A DNA stretch of 64,000 nt from Sinohyriopsis cumingii (GCA_028554795.2 JAPYKE020000260.1:1-64000); one strand, 5' to 3'; counted from the stretch's first letter, positions 1-10,571 are shown. The notes: generated by a model from the letters alone, not told the origin. Numbers and translations are program-made.

Positions 1-50
<50 letters not shown>
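1..50. repeat. (AT)n microsatellite
   Basis: Uninterrupted AT dinucleotide run at the window edge; its true length is unknown because it starts outside the window. Confidence 0.95.
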
Positions 51-52
<2 letters not shown>

Positions 53-558
53 TGGATTAGAACAGTAGCTGCCTGGACATGCTAAAACGTAGGCAATATT
101 TTGTTTCCTAAATTGATGTTAGTCACGCTGAAAATTTTTGTACATTGACACAACTTCTATGCATCAGTATTTGTATTTCCAATGGAAGGTAATAGCCATA
201 TATTCTAAACCCATTTCGAAGACAAAGGGAAACTCAATCTATATTACTAGTAATGTAGTGGAAATGACCACCCCACCCATCTCTCTCTCTCTTTCTCTCG
301 TCAAACCGGTACGGCGTAAGAATTTACATACTTTAATGATATATCTCCCAAAGAAAGCAGGTTGTGAAATTTTATTACAATTATAATTATGTCTGACGTA
401 ACTGTGTTTGCCATACTTTCGGTATATGCATTTCAGAAAATCAGCATGCCAATTCATAAGAACCGAACTGGATTATTATTGGTGGCGGTGCATATTTTTT
501 CTTTGTTGTCATATATGCACATCTTATTTCCACACGACCACTGTTTGTTGATGCTTAC

Positions 559-660
559 CTTTGTTACATAATATAGCACAAGTGATTAGTCCAGCCGTCA
601 CTCCTAGTAATACTATTCCTATTACTATCCATTCAATGAATCGCTTATGTATCGCATGCC
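559..660 (-). CDS. candidate host exon encoding a transmembrane helix
   Basis: On the minus strand a pyrimidine/T-rich tract ending in TAG precedes this 102 bp stretch and an AAAG/GTAAGC donor follows it, so both splice sites look good. Read in the frame set by the exon at 1503-1716 it encodes about 33 residues: a short basic lead (HKRF) followed by a hydrophobic helix of about 22 residues starting WIVIGIVLLG, then a Cys/Asn/Lys stop-transfer-like end. It enters in phase 1 and leaves in phase 1. This would be the membrane anchor of a single-pass protein whose cytoplasmic exons lie to the left, partly outside the window. I do not recognise the family. Splicing is inferred from sequence only. 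Confidence 0.5.
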
Positions 661-1502
661 CTAAAAATAAAATTAAAAAAAAGATTTGAAAGTGAGTTTA
701 GTGACTGTTGAAATATAGACGGTAAAGAATTTCATTAGTCGAGAGTTGCTTTCAGACATGCATATAATTTTGATCCTAAACTCTGAAAATTGATTCATGT
801 TTTTAAATAAACGATATCAATTTAAGATAGTTAAAATTCAATCATTCTGCCAAAATAATTTGCAGAAATAAATGGATGCTCTTTTGACTAGCGACCAAAA
901 GCCATTTCTGTATATGTATTGTCGGGCGCAGTGATGTCTGTCTTGGGGACTTTCTTTAGCTCAATTACCTGAACATGATATAGTTTGTGATATGTTAACT
1001 AAGCTTTAAATGTAGACTACTCAATTAACCAATTCTCTCTTTGACTAAAGAGATATGAAATAAATCATCACTGAATTGCTTAGTAATACTTTATATAAAC
1101 ATGTCATGTCTTTCTTGAAGTAACTGTGCGTGCTATATAGCTTTATAAATATTATCCATTCATTCTCGGCTTCGAATACGTTCAGTATTTGTAGAGCTCT
1201 TCTTAACAGTGGACTTTTATCTTTACAGCTGCAATATGACATGGTTCATATTGATACGTACAAATAATGTTAATCATTAATTAACAAACAAACAAATGTT
1301 GTCGCTAGTTATTTAATATCCACAGAAAATTTGTATTATCTCAGGTTTGTTTTCCTTTAAAAATATTAACTTGGGTCACTTAGCGCGACTTTTAGTATTC
1401 TGAAGTGAAACAAATAATAAGAACTATGATAATCGTTGACACGTTAACAGCAAACAATGATAAACAATAATTGTTTCTAAATGGCATCATATATTTTCGT
1501 AC
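661..1502 (-). other. putative intron between the two candidate host exons
   Basis: An 842 bp AT-rich stretch that begins GTACG and ends TAG on the minus strand. Nothing else recognisable is in it. Short open frames here, for example near 1045-1242, show no family resemblance. Confidence 0.4.
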
Positions 1503-1716
1503 CTACGTCAGTTCCAGAATGTGTTTTATAGAATAAACCATTTAAACATATCAGCTCGGTCGTTCTTCCATCTGTGTCTTCTTTTAAAAGGCATCGACTG
1601 CTCTCATTAACACTTGCATGTTCGGTCGTTGCATTGGTGTCACATGATTCTATCAAATGATGAATTCTTTCCAATGAACACGTTTCTTCCCTGGACGCCT
1701 GAAGTATGTTCTGAAG
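1503..1716 (-). CDS. candidate host exon, extracellular stalk portion
   Basis: A TTATTTTAG acceptor on the minus strand opens a 214 bp frame of 71 codons plus one base, ending at a TAG/GTACG donor. The peptide begins LQNILQASREETC and is polar, with two cysteines and an Asn-Ala-Thr N-glycosylation sequon. That would suit an extracellular juxtamembrane stalk. The left-over base plus the GG at the start of the exon at 559-660 makes a glycine codon, so phases match across the 842 bp intron. If the donor is ignored, the frame stops a few codons later, so a terminal exon is the alternative. No homologue is recognised and no upstream exon was found with confidence. Confidence 0.45.
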
Positions 1717-3052
1717 CTAAAATAAGACAATTGTGAGAATAATTGGCATAGTTTAAACCATGTCTAATATTTCGTATCAAAGAGATTTTGCAAAATCTGA
1801 CCAATGGCTGATAGAACCAAAAATCACCCTACGGTAGTTTTAGTAATGTATGCGCTTTTGGAGTTTACGAAATATAATTGTGTTTACCTCTGCTTACCGT
1901 GAATTAAATCTTTTACATAATTCGATGTTTATATGCATGGGCAGAAACTGTCGCTAACAATATCCAGTTTCTTTCTAAAAGCCACCGTTTCCTCCAAAAC
2001 GTATCGGACAAAATACCATGTGTGTGAAGCACTTTTCTATTTGACTAGACAACTGTACCCTTTACACCTTTGAGCTTAAAATATAAAGGCACGCATCTCA
2101 CTGGCTTCTTGTATAGACACGTCTTACCAAACAAAGATGTACTTGAACAAACGATATAAACAAAATCTATCTTTGCAGTAATTGTTATCTTTTACTCTAA
2201 TGAACCTTATTGTTATTATATGAAAACCATTTCTTCAGAAAGATTCGAAGAAAAGGAAAGGAAGCAGGGATATTCATTCCTGTTTCAAACAATCTCACAG
2301 TTCTGAGAAGCACTGATTTCAAAATATCTAAAAGAGAATCAAGATTGATCAGATTAAGTTTCCGGAAGAGAAACACTATCAATATATGCCGTGCGTATCG
2401 ATCTTCGAACTCTGTTTTGCCATGAACTAATTTTGGTATTTAACAATGCCTTAGACGTAAATATTGAATTGAGTTCCGTTATGAGTGCCAAAGGGATTCA
2501 CATTATGCACCTTACGCGATTTTGCAAGGGTAATGAACCTACCAGTGTTTCCCTATACACGTAGGGCCAGTCTGTCCAAGAAGACATTGCTTCTAACTAC
2601 AATATAACAGATCCATCCAAAATCACTAAAAAGATACTAACATCTACATAATGAAAGCAAAGTCCATGTGAAGGTTATTGGTACTAGTGACATGAACGAA
2701 CATGAAATTGCATATCAAATGAATCTCCTTTTTCCAAACTTGCTCAGTCTGATTTTACACACCTGAACATATAACAACATACTGCCTTATTCACCATAAC
2801 ATTAGCTGATACTGTTGATATTATTCCTAAAATATACACTAACAAAATCGGCGGGTCCGTGTTGAATTCACCCCAAAGTTATCAATACGTCGGAGTTATC
2901 AATGTTTGGTTTGTAAAAAAGACGAAATAAACGTTAGTATCACATCCAAATAACTTTTAAAGTCAATCAAATCCGAATAATTGCAATTCATAAAAGAAAT
3001 GAAAAGAATGAATTATAGAAAACATATCTGGTCCATATTTACTTGATAAAGG
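1717..3052. other. intergenic or intronic DNA, nothing recognised
   Basis: AT-rich sequence without recognisable coding, repeat or RNA signals. It may contain upstream exons of the candidate gene at 559-1716, but I could not support one. Confidence 0.5.
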
Positions 3053-4370
3053 TTATTGGAAAACATGCCAGCCATAATTTTTATCGATATTTAGTATGAA
3101 TTCTTCAATAACCCTCAGAGGTTTTGTAGACCTTAATTTGTATTTATAGTATGATCCCTCTGAAATCCGTTGCACATGCGCATGTAGTCTGCCAACGGCC
3201 ATACCTGCATTAGCAATTTTTTCGCTGCCTTCATCCTGAATGTGGACTGCACCTGATAGTGTCCTGCCGAGATAGGTTAACTTGTCCACAACCACGATTG
3301 TTTGGTTATTTACAGTGAGGGTAGGCTTTGCGTATGGCTTCCCTATTGTAGGTTGGTGCTTTCTTACTATTGATTGTAAAACCGAAAGATGAACAGAAAT
3401 GTTGCAAGACAAACGCATAGGGAAGAGACGTCAGCAAATCGGAGATTTTAATGGACACTTCCTGTAACTTTGTGTTCGAAGGAAGACTCTTCAGACTGAA
3501 GAGCCTGCCATTAGTCCGGTATCTAAATTAATCTCTTTGTCATGGTCAAGAAAGGCTCCAGGCAGAGAACATGATACTAAAGAGGACCTGGGACCAACGC
3601 GCAGCCATGCTGGACTTCATCGGCGCCTGGGAGTCGTTCAGATGACTGTTCGTCGAACACGACACAGATGAGCTTGGCACCATGTAACGGACGCATCACC
3701 ATGATGAATTTATATGGACAGCAAAGCTTTCCATCACTTTGTCAAAGGCATATGTCAGGTCAGTTAATGTCGTGTACTAGCTGGAGTACTATTCCTGACA
3801 TTTTGTCAGGTTCCTGATGAACATAGTATTCAAAGTATCATAGAAGTTCATCATGTCATTCGTGTCTGTGCAGAACTGAATCTCATTTGCTGCATTGCTG
3901 TGTCATGCATCTAGCAATTCGCTGCATTGCGTTAGAGAGTCCTCTTAATGTTATTGAGGACTGCCTTTTTAGATGATGGAGTGTTTTGTTCTAAACAGGC
4001 CTACTGTGTTGAATGTATCTAGTTTGCTGCACAGTTGTGCGACCAATTTCTGTTTCACATTTTTCTGTTTCAATTTGGCAACATTAAGCCATTTGAACAC
4101 ATTTTCCTTATGGTAGTCCGCTAGGCTGCATCCGGATATTGAGCTTGAAGATTACGAGTCTGTGGTCAGTCAACATTCTGCACGTCTCATGATCTTCGTC
4201 ACTCAGACATTATATATGTCTCTTCTGAATACGAAGCCAGAACTTGTAGGTAGGGTGCATCCAAGACATTGTTGCAGTTTGTGATGCAGAAGAAGACCGT
4301 GATGGTTATTAGGATTTTGTGTTTAGAGCATTTCCCCACTAGGAGGAGTCCGTTATTATTTCATTTACCA
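3053..4370 (-). mobile_element. decayed non-LTR retrotransposon (LINE) ORF2 fragment
   Basis: Minus-strand translation shows several blocks of a common animal LINE protein in the right order. Near 4050-4120 is a linker block (LNVAKLKQKNV). Near 3680-3780 is the palm-like LTYAFDKV block, and near 3500 the block reading RTNGRLFSLKSL. At 3053-3418 is the post-RT block with GKPYAKPTLTVNNQ and DKLTYLGRTLSGAVHI. The order is colinear but much of the RT core between linker and palm is missing, so this is an internally deleted and frameshifted relic. The clade is uncertain; it is the type often mis-annotated as craniofacial development protein 2-like. A SINE abuts its 5-prime side. Confidence 0.8.
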
Positions 4371-4373
4371 ACG

Positions 4374-4622
4374 TTGTTGTTGTTATTGGGTTTAACGCCA
4401 TTTTTCAGCACAAGATAAGCGATGCATGGCGGCCAGTATAAATGGTGACGGAAGAACCTTTGAAAACCCCGGGAAGAACTATTGACAAACGAGATGCTAC
4501 TGACAAGTTTTCTCACTTACCCACATTAGTCGAGCCCGAGACTTGAACCTACGCAGACAGTGGTTATATGGCGGTGATCTGGAATGGTGAGCACTTTAGA
4601 CCACTCGACCACTCGTGCATCT
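4374..4622 (-). mobile_element. tRNA-derived SINE, family 1 (diverged copy)
   Basis: On the minus strand it runs from a tRNA-like head (A-box GAGTGGTC-like, B-box GTTCAAGTCTCG near 4535-4550) through a body with GGTTCTTCC-like and CCGGGGTTT motifs to a tail that reads TTAAACCCAATAACAACAAC. The same family recurs at 26490-26746, 34292-34546, 47486-47740 and 54852-55107. It resembles bivalve tRNA-headed SINEs of the V/Meta superfamilies; the exact family is not determined. Confidence 0.8.
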
Positions 4623-6185
4623 CCCAACGTCATTTCGCCAATCACACCTGGTCATGTCTAATGTCTAATACCAACTCAGCACTGAATTCCTTACCTTCAT
4701 CTAAATTTGTCTACATCTCATGTGGGATGGTCATTCAGCAAGTAGTGTTGTACCCAGTAATGATGTTTGGAAGCTGGATACAGCCAGTTCTCTACCAACC
4801 AGAGTTGTTGTTCTCTCTGATCTGTCTGCTGATGTACTGTCCATTAGCGTTCGTACGTTCTTGGTACCGATGATAATTTGAGTCATAATTTTATTTTTGC
4901 AATATGTTTGACCTTTAGTGTGGAATTCCCGTCAACGTCAACAGTTTTATGCTGACTTAGCACATAGCGTGGCTCTACATAGGCAGTCGTAATTCCTTAC
5001 ACATTATGCATGTGTTCGGCCTAAAACATGTTGTAGAACTTTTTGAAAAAATATTATAAGTCCTACTTAAGCAAATTTGAAAATTACAGCTCATACATTT
5101 TTAATCTGAATGTTCCTTAAAATTGAAAAACATTTCGTGTAAGTTTTTGCTTTATATTATAATTAAATCTTCACTGCATGTACTATCATCATGGCTTTAA
5201 TGTTTGTGTCCTCAACACAACAGTGTTTCGTGTTGGAAGCTGGAGAAATGACTATTATGCGGAAAATGTATCAAACGTAATAACTTTAGAAACATTTCGA
5301 TCATTCAAGGAGAATTGTTCATGAGTTGCTGGTCCTCACCACATATACTAAGTGAGATCATTTTAATAGTTTTATAACATTTTTATTGAAATAATTAGAC
5401 ATTTGAAAACAAACTGCCCAAGAGATTGGGTTTGTGGTGTGTAGTTGTGAATACTTTGAAATGGTTTATGAGTGGGAAAAAAACCCAGCAAATTACGTCA
5501 AAATAAGAATTTTTGGACGCCTAAACTTAATGTTAACATGCAAAAGTACCTCGCAAAATGAACCGAAAAGGTTGCAAAAAGAAAGGGAACAGATTATATA
5601 TGTATGTCTTATTTATCATATCTGATCTAAACATCAGAACTAGAAACTGCTGCTGGAAAATATCTAGCCTTCGCTGCGTTATGTTCAAAGAATTCGTAAA
5701 CTTTTTTCATGCTTAGCATGAACTATTTTGTAAGATATATGCCGCACAGATGAAATGTGGGGACAAGATATTTAGCCAGATATACGTATCTCATATGAGA
5801 TGTGGGGACTAGATATTTATCCAGATGTCTGTATCTCATACGACGTATGGAGACTATATATTTACGTCTTCTGACAACAAATTCATATTTAAGTAAATAC
5901 GGAAATAGAGTGAAACAATTCCCCAGGTTTCTCGTATTTTGCACAAGAATATATACGAGAATTTTACGTAACTTTTCGTAACAACGATCACAATTTCTTC
6001 AAGTCAAAATGCATGACATTAAAAGATCTATTTATTTTGTAAAATAATATAAATATTTACTTAGATGCTCCTTTGATGGATGTTCCTTCATTTACAGTTA
6101 TAGTAGCAACGATTTATTGGAGTTAGATAATTGAATAATATTTGTATTCTATGTAATTTTGTATGGATTGAACACTGTTGCAATC
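4623..6185. other. intergenic DNA with a short tandem repeat
   Basis: Non-coding, AT-rich. The only structure seen is about two and a half copies of a roughly 51 bp unit at 5755-5870, built on GTGGGGAC-AGATATTTA and ATCTCATA. Small open frames here are not credible genes. Confidence 0.6.
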
Positions 6186-6190
6186 CTCTA
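6186..6190. repeat. target-site duplication of the Polinton, left copy (CTCTA)
   Basis: CTCTA precedes the element start (AGCAGCAG) and recurs at 21600-21604 directly after the element end (CTGCTGCT). A sixth A can be matched on both sides if the first element base is counted, so the duplication is 5 or 6 bp. Six is typical of Polintons. Confidence 0.75.
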
Positions 6191-6449
6191 AGCAGCAGAG
6201 AGACTGGGCCCACCAACTATTTCGTCCAACAGGACCATCTATCGAAAACTTTTCTGATAGAAGGTCTTATTTCACAAAAATAACCCTTCTAGCCAGAAAC
6301 TATGATGACTAAATCCTCTTTTCTGGCTAGAAGGGTTATTTCGACAAAGATAACTCACTATGAAAAATGTTTCTTCACGTGGTGACGTCGACGACGACGT
6401 TGGCGGCCCAGTCTCTCTGCTGCTAACGATGTAAAATATTTTAGGATTT
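6191..6449. repeat. left terminal inverted repeat with nested hairpins
   Basis: Matches the reverse complement of 21341-21599 with no difference seen by eye. The first 20 bases (6191-6210) are exactly inverted at 6405-6424, and an inner 21 bp stem pairs 6279-6299 with 6320-6340 around a 20 nt loop. The outer 234 bp can therefore fold on itself. Beyond the fold, 25 bp of unpaired TIR (6425-6449) abut the ATPase gene end. Confidence 0.95.
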
Positions 6450-7124
6450 TTAACTAAAAAACGTATCAAGTCCAACTCGGTATCGTGTCCAAGGATCATG
6501 CAACGCTATCGTCACAAACCCGTGTGGTTTTCGTTGAGCATGACTAAAGAAATTTCTGAATTTATTAAAGTCCATGTCACCGCCGCACCAAGTTCGATGA
6601 ATATTTTGTAGCGTGTGTGCGTCAACGCCTTTAAATACCGCAAGAATGTTACAGTTATCTCTGATCACTTTCGGAATTTGTGTATAACGTTGAGTTACAT
6701 AAATCACATCAACGTTTTTGTGCCTGCCACGTGAAAATATTCTGGCAGGGTTTGATTGTTTGTCCAGCATGATATCATCGTACGCAACTAAATTATTAAT
6801 ACTCCCATCGATATCATCGATACTCGGTGCTTCATTGATATCGGTTATAAAATCAATAACATCTTCGTCGTTTATCGATTTTGCACTTTCGTTAAAATCT
6901 TTTAGCACTTGATAACACCGCTGATCGTCCACTGACGGGGCTATCAAATATAATTTATCCCACTTCATCCACTTCATTATTAAATTAAGTAACAACTGTG
7001 TCTTACCCGACCCAGATGGGCCTATGATAATCATTCGGATAGAATTGGGTAGCACTGAGTTATGCTTGATTGGTTCTCGTCGCTTTGTCGCGGAAAAGTC
7101 AGTGATTTCCATTAGATATATCAT
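6450..7124 (-). CDS. Polinton packaging ATPase (A32/FtsK-HerA type)
   Basis: A 224-residue P-loop ATPase of the kind that drives DNA into virion shells in Polintons and related viruses. A Walker A motif GPSGSGKTQ lies at about residues 35-43, Walker B as LVAYDDIML at about 112-120, and a downstream FSRGRHKNVDVIYVTQR block at about 130-146 matches the arginine-rich/sensor region of the family. The gene runs leftward and ends at the inner edge of the left TIR. It is divergent from the PLA2 gene with only about 10 bp between start codons, so a shared bidirectional promoter is likely. A diverged fossil of the same gene, in the same place relative to a TIR, occurs at 40940-41590. Confidence 0.93.
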   Translation of the reverse strand: MIYLMEITDFSATKRREPIKHNSVLPNSIRMIIIGPSGSGKTQLLLNLIMKWMKWDKLYLIAPSVDDQRCYQVLKDFNESAKSINDEDVIDFITDINEAPSIDDIDGSINNLVAYDDIMLDKQSNPARIFSRGRHKNVDVIYVTQRYTQIPKVIRDNCNILAVFKGVDAHTLQNIHRTWCGGDMDFNKFRNFFSHAQRKPHGFVTIALHDPWTRYRVGLDTFFS

Positions 7125-7133
7125 AAAATAAAT

Positions 7134-7634
7134 ATGGATTTATATTGTGTGAAATGCCGAGCACGTACCCCAACTGCGGATACAACAACAATTACAACAA
7201 AGAATAATCGACAAGCGCTTACAGGCAAGTGTGAACGATGTGGCACCAAAAAATTTAGATTTATTAAAAAAAAAAGCGGAGGTGATATCGCAGCCAAGTT
7301 AACAGCGTTGCCAGGAGCTCCGTGGGCTAAATACCCAGGAGAAAAACATCTTCCAGGATATAATTACTGTGGTCCAGGAACCCGACTTGATATCAGACTT
7401 GATGCTCAGGATCAACCAAAACCAGGTGAGTATCCGATAAACGCTATTGATAGCGCGTGCCATGCTCATGATGTAGCTTACCGAAGCAAGGATTTGCAAC
7501 AGCGCCATCTCGCGGACGTGAAATTAATTCACGCGTTAAATGCCATCCCTGATAAATCTTTCAAAGAAAAGTTAACATCCTGGTTGATAAAATCCGCAAT
7601 GAAAGGTAAATTAGCGTTGGGTACTGGTATATAA
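7134..7634 (+). CDS. zinc-ribbon (DUF5679-like) plus phospholipase A2 protein
   Basis: 166 residues in two parts. Residues 1-45 form a small zinc ribbon with two CxxC pairs (YCVKCRA and KCERCGTKK) resembling DUF5679. Residues 70-135 carry a parvovirus-VP1-like phospholipase A2: calcium loop YNYCGPGTRLD at about 76-86 and the catalytic His-Asp at 112-113 in ACHAHDVAY. In parvoviruses this activity breaches the endosomal membrane during entry; a similar entry role in Polinton-like virions is inferred. A basic C-terminal tail follows. The stop codon overlaps the integrase start by one base (TAATGG), which suggests coordinated expression. Confidence 0.9.
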   Translation: MDLYCVKCRARTPTADTTTITTKNNRQALTGKCERCGTKKFRFIKKKSGGDIAAKLTALPGAPWAKYPGEKHLPGYNYCGPGTRLDIRLDAQDQPKPGEYPINAIDSACHAHDVAYRSKDLQQRHLADVKLIHALNAIPDKSFKEKLTSWLIKSAMKGKLALGTGI

Positions 7635-8602
7635 TGGAGTCGATTTATTATTCCCCAAGCGGATACTGGAGAGGTAACGCAGCAATTGATAAACTTGCCA
7701 GCGCGGCATCAGTAACACGCGCGGTTGCCAAAAATTGGTTATCCCGACAGGCAATATGGCAAATTTATCTACCGCGCCCTAAACAAATTCACTTTGCGCA
7801 TTTCGATGTTAGTGTACCAAATGAGGTTCATCAAGCTGATATATTATTTCTGCCACATGATACTATCCGAAGACGCACATACAAGTACGCGTTAACCATA
7901 GTTGATGTTGCCAGTAGATACAAAGATGCGGAACCGTTAACAACTAAAACAGCATCTGAGGTTGCTTCTGCGTTTGAAAGAATTTATCAACGAGGTGGTC
8001 TACGCTGGCCAAATTTATTACAAGTTGATCCTGGCAAAGAATTTCAAGGTGCAGTATCATCGTTGATGAAACAACATAACGTCACCATACGACGAGGACA
8101 CACTGAAATTCACCGTGATCAGGCAATTGTTGAGCGATTCAATAGAACACTTGCTGAGCGGTTATTTGGATATCAATACGCGAGGGAATTTATTCAAGAT
8201 GCGAGATCGCGCGAATGGGTTGCAAGATTACCAAGCGTGATAACTGCGCTAAATAATGAAATTACCCGAACCACCAACATGAAACCTTCCATCGCGATCA
8301 CAAAAACACAAGGTGTTTTTCAAAAAAATATACCACTACAACGAAAGAAAGAAAAACCGCAAATACTGGGTAATGTCACAGTTAGATATTTATATGAACC
8401 AGGTGAACTTGAAGGTGGTAAACGAAGAGCGACTGATCCCATTTGGAGTGTTACCACACATAAGATATCCACCGTGACAAGATCCACTGGCAGACCAGCA
8501 ATCTACAGGTTGGATTCAACTGCTCCTCAACGTGGATTCACCCGTGAGCAACTTCAGGTAATTCCCGAGGACACACAATTGCCGCCAAAATCACTGAAGT
8601 GA
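7634..8602 (+). CDS. Polinton rve-type (retroviral-like) integrase
   Basis: 322 residues. The catalytic core shows D69 in HQADILFL, D132 in QVDPGKEF and E167 in AIVERFNR, giving the D-D-34-E spacing of retroviral/Polinton integrases. The N-terminal 60 residues look like a helix-turn-helix region, without a clear HHCC zinc finger. The C-terminal part (about 240-315, VTVRYLYEPGEL and REQLQVI) fits the family's DNA-binding end. It would join the element's TIR ends to target DNA and make the short target duplication seen here. It starts one base inside the PLA2 stop and converges tail-to-tail with the helicase-HNH gene, leaving only 1 bp between them. Confidence 0.95.
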   Translation: MESIYYSPSGYWRGNAAIDKLASAASVTRAVAKNWLSRQAIWQIYLPRPKQIHFAHFDVSVPNEVHQADILFLPHDTIRRRTYKYALTIVDVASRYKDAEPLTTKTASEVASAFERIYQRGGLRWPNLLQVDPGKEFQGAVSSLMKQHNVTIRRGHTEIHRDQAIVERFNRTLAERLFGYQYAREFIQDARSREWVARLPSVITALNNEITRTTNMKPSIAITKTQGVFQKNIPLQRKKEKPQILGNVTVRYLYEPGELEGGKRRATDPIWSVTTHKISTVTRSTGRPAIYRLDSTAPQRGFTREQLQVIPEDTQLPPKSLK

Positions 8603-8603
8603 C

Positions 8604-9485
8604 TTAACTAGCGCTGGCACCCCGACGTCGATTACACTCAAGACAGGTCAACATGACATTATCACGTGTATGACCGCGATTGTTATCTTTTCTGTCTACG
8701 GTAAATTGTCTTGAATTTTTATTCGAATACTGCCATAGCATTATACAATTACAGCTAGCACAGTGATTATTCTGTTGTTGTTTCAGCGCAACAATGAAGT
8801 CATCGTCAAGATCAAAATCGCGATTATTTTTTTTGTCACTCTGTTTGTAACCGGCGAGTTTTTTTCTTATTATGTTGCTGTTGTTTTCATTATTAATTTT
8901 ATCAGCGTTTGAATGAAAATCCGAAGGATTTTTCAAGACAATTCTTCGCAGTTGAGATATTCTTCTGACTCTGGACACCGCTAAGTAAACTAAGTTTGAC
9001 CATTCGATTCGATCGTCAATGATCCAGACAGTTGTATCTGAAATAGTCAGTCCTTGAGAACAATGAATGGTCATTGCGTATCCTAGCGTCCACGGGGATT
9101 TATTCATCGCTAGTGCATCCTCGACAGCATCGATGTCAACTAACACAATATCATTCAATACTAAATTCTGTTTCTCTGTCTTTCCTGGAATATCAACATC
9201 TATATTTTGCAACCGCGTATCAGTTGGTCTATAACATAACGGCGTTGGCAGCATTGGAAACTTTATTTTTTGTAACCGAAATAGCTGTTGTTGAAGTGTG
9301 TCTCTGACTATCTTTCTACTCGCCACTATCAAATCGTTTGGTTTCCACACGCGTAAAAAGTCACTTATCGAAGTTTCAGGAATCATCTCGCGCATAATTT
9401 CACATTGAATTTTATTCGGTTGTAGCCTGATTAATGTTTTAAATTCTTTCAGCGTTGCATCAAGTGCTCGGTAATCATCAGACAC
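8604..9485 (-). CDS. Polinton helicase (SF1) C-terminal part with HNH nuclease tail
   Basis: 293 residues in this frame. The first two thirds hold a late SF1 helicase core: TIHCSQGLTISDTTVWI and LVYLAVSRVRRISQL correspond to the family's conserved motifs V and VI region. The last 70 residues form an HNH nuclease: two CxxC pairs (CASCNC, CLECNRRR) bracketing VDRKDNNRGHTRDNVMLTC. HNH domains often nick DNA, so a combined unwinding/nicking role in replication is possible but inferred. The frame is open upstream of the first Met, so the true start is uncertain. A 0.97 kb insertion lies between this piece and the polymerase-helicase piece at 10572-11513. Confidence 0.8.
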   Translation of the reverse strand: MSDDYRALDATLKEFKTLIRLQPNKIQCEIMREMIPETSISDFLRVWKPNDLIVASRKIVRDTLQQQLFRLQKIKFPMLPTPLCYRPTDTRLQNIDVDIPGKTEKQNLVLNDIVLVDIDAVEDALAMNKSPWTLGYAMTIHCSQGLTISDTTVWIIDDRIEWSNLVYLAVSRVRRISQLRRIVLKNPSDFHSNADKINNENNSNIIRKKLAGYKQSDKKNNRDFDLDDDFIVALKQQQNNHCASCNCIMLWQYSNKNSRQFTVDRKDNNRGHTRDNVMLTCLECNRRRGASAS

Positions 9486-9594
9486 TTCTTCGTGATAATC
9501 AACAAAATTCCTCAGCCAATCATGAGGAGATGCGCCGACAAACGGAGGTGGTTGACCGTGATCGCTGTCACGGAATGGTGTAAATGTTGTTAAT

Positions 9595-10566
9595 TAAATA
9601 CATGTACTCGGGTTTCGTTTCTTTTCTCTGTACAACGATACCCGAGGGTGATTATAATATGGTCTATGTATTTCGAAATCGTGAGTACGATTCGTCCTGT
9701 GCCACACGTGCAAGGTGCCTTTGATAAAGAATAACGAAAATTCTAAAGGTATAAATACGTTACTACATGTAAAGGACCTTGACAATACTAATGGTTTTGT
9801 CAGCAAGCGGCCTGCTAAAAGGATTTCGCACAACTCCAGCTGTAGGGCTGAGTGAGTGTTTTGATGGTAGGAATATCCGGGGTGTCCGGTGTTGTCAGAG
9901 TGTAGAAACGTCCGTGTGTCCGGAGCGTTTAAGGTGCCGGAGCGTCTAATGTCTAGCGTCCGGAGTGTCCAGAGGGACTAAGGTGACCCAGCTGTAGAGC
10001 CGTCAAAGGACCAGGGGGTCCGGAGGGTCTAATATTTCAAGTGTCCGGAGGGTCTAATATTTCAAGTGATCATAGTATTCCGAGGGTCCGGAGTCTATAT
10101 TGGTTGTGAAATTGATTCGGAGGAGCTGTGGAGCGGATATGGTGCACGGGTGACGGAGTGCATCTCCACACATGTATTTTTAGCTGTATGCTAATTTTGG
10201 GTTAGTAAGACCCAGTGTATTATTCAGGGCTGGAAGGATAGATTGTATATCCGTTCTTGTTTAGTGACATAATTTCGCTACCTGAGCGAATACATTTTTT
10301 TTACTATGTGTAAACGCTTACATTGTTTACTATTTGAGTGAACTCTATTCATCTTTCCATTATTGAATCATTTGTGAAATCATTTATCCTGTGTTTTAGG
10401 GTTACTGACCTAAATCTATTTGTATATTTTTTTCATCTTTGTAACTGTGCGTTTTTTTGTTAAATAGATCCAATATTTGGATTATAAATACGCACACATC
10501 TTCATCATCCACTACTCATATAAATCGCCACATTAAACCATATATTTGTGTCGTCAAAACGTGTTC
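9595..10566. mobile_element. 972 bp unclassified insertion inside the Polinton
   Basis: Flanked by a 10 bp direct repeat TGTTGTTAAT (9585-9594 and 10567-10576) and lying between two helicase pieces. It has no credible open frame and no obvious terminal inverted repeats. Its centre (9876-10110) is rich in GTCCGGAG-like motifs, including two tandem copies of a 27 bp unit at 10019-10072. The right third has a TATAAATA box near 10482. It could be a solo LTR or a non-autonomous element with about 10 bp duplications (Mutator-like); I cannot decide. Confidence 0.6.
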
Positions 10567-10571
10567 TGTTG

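Noticed and set aside
9594-9833. 79-residue minus-strand frame in the Polinton
   Set aside because: Lies within the 0.97 kb inserted element, has no domain and no neighbour logic.
9876-10110. GTCCGGAG motif cluster as a CpG-island promoter
   Set aside because: Inside an inserted element with no gene start nearby; better explained as internal repeats of that element.
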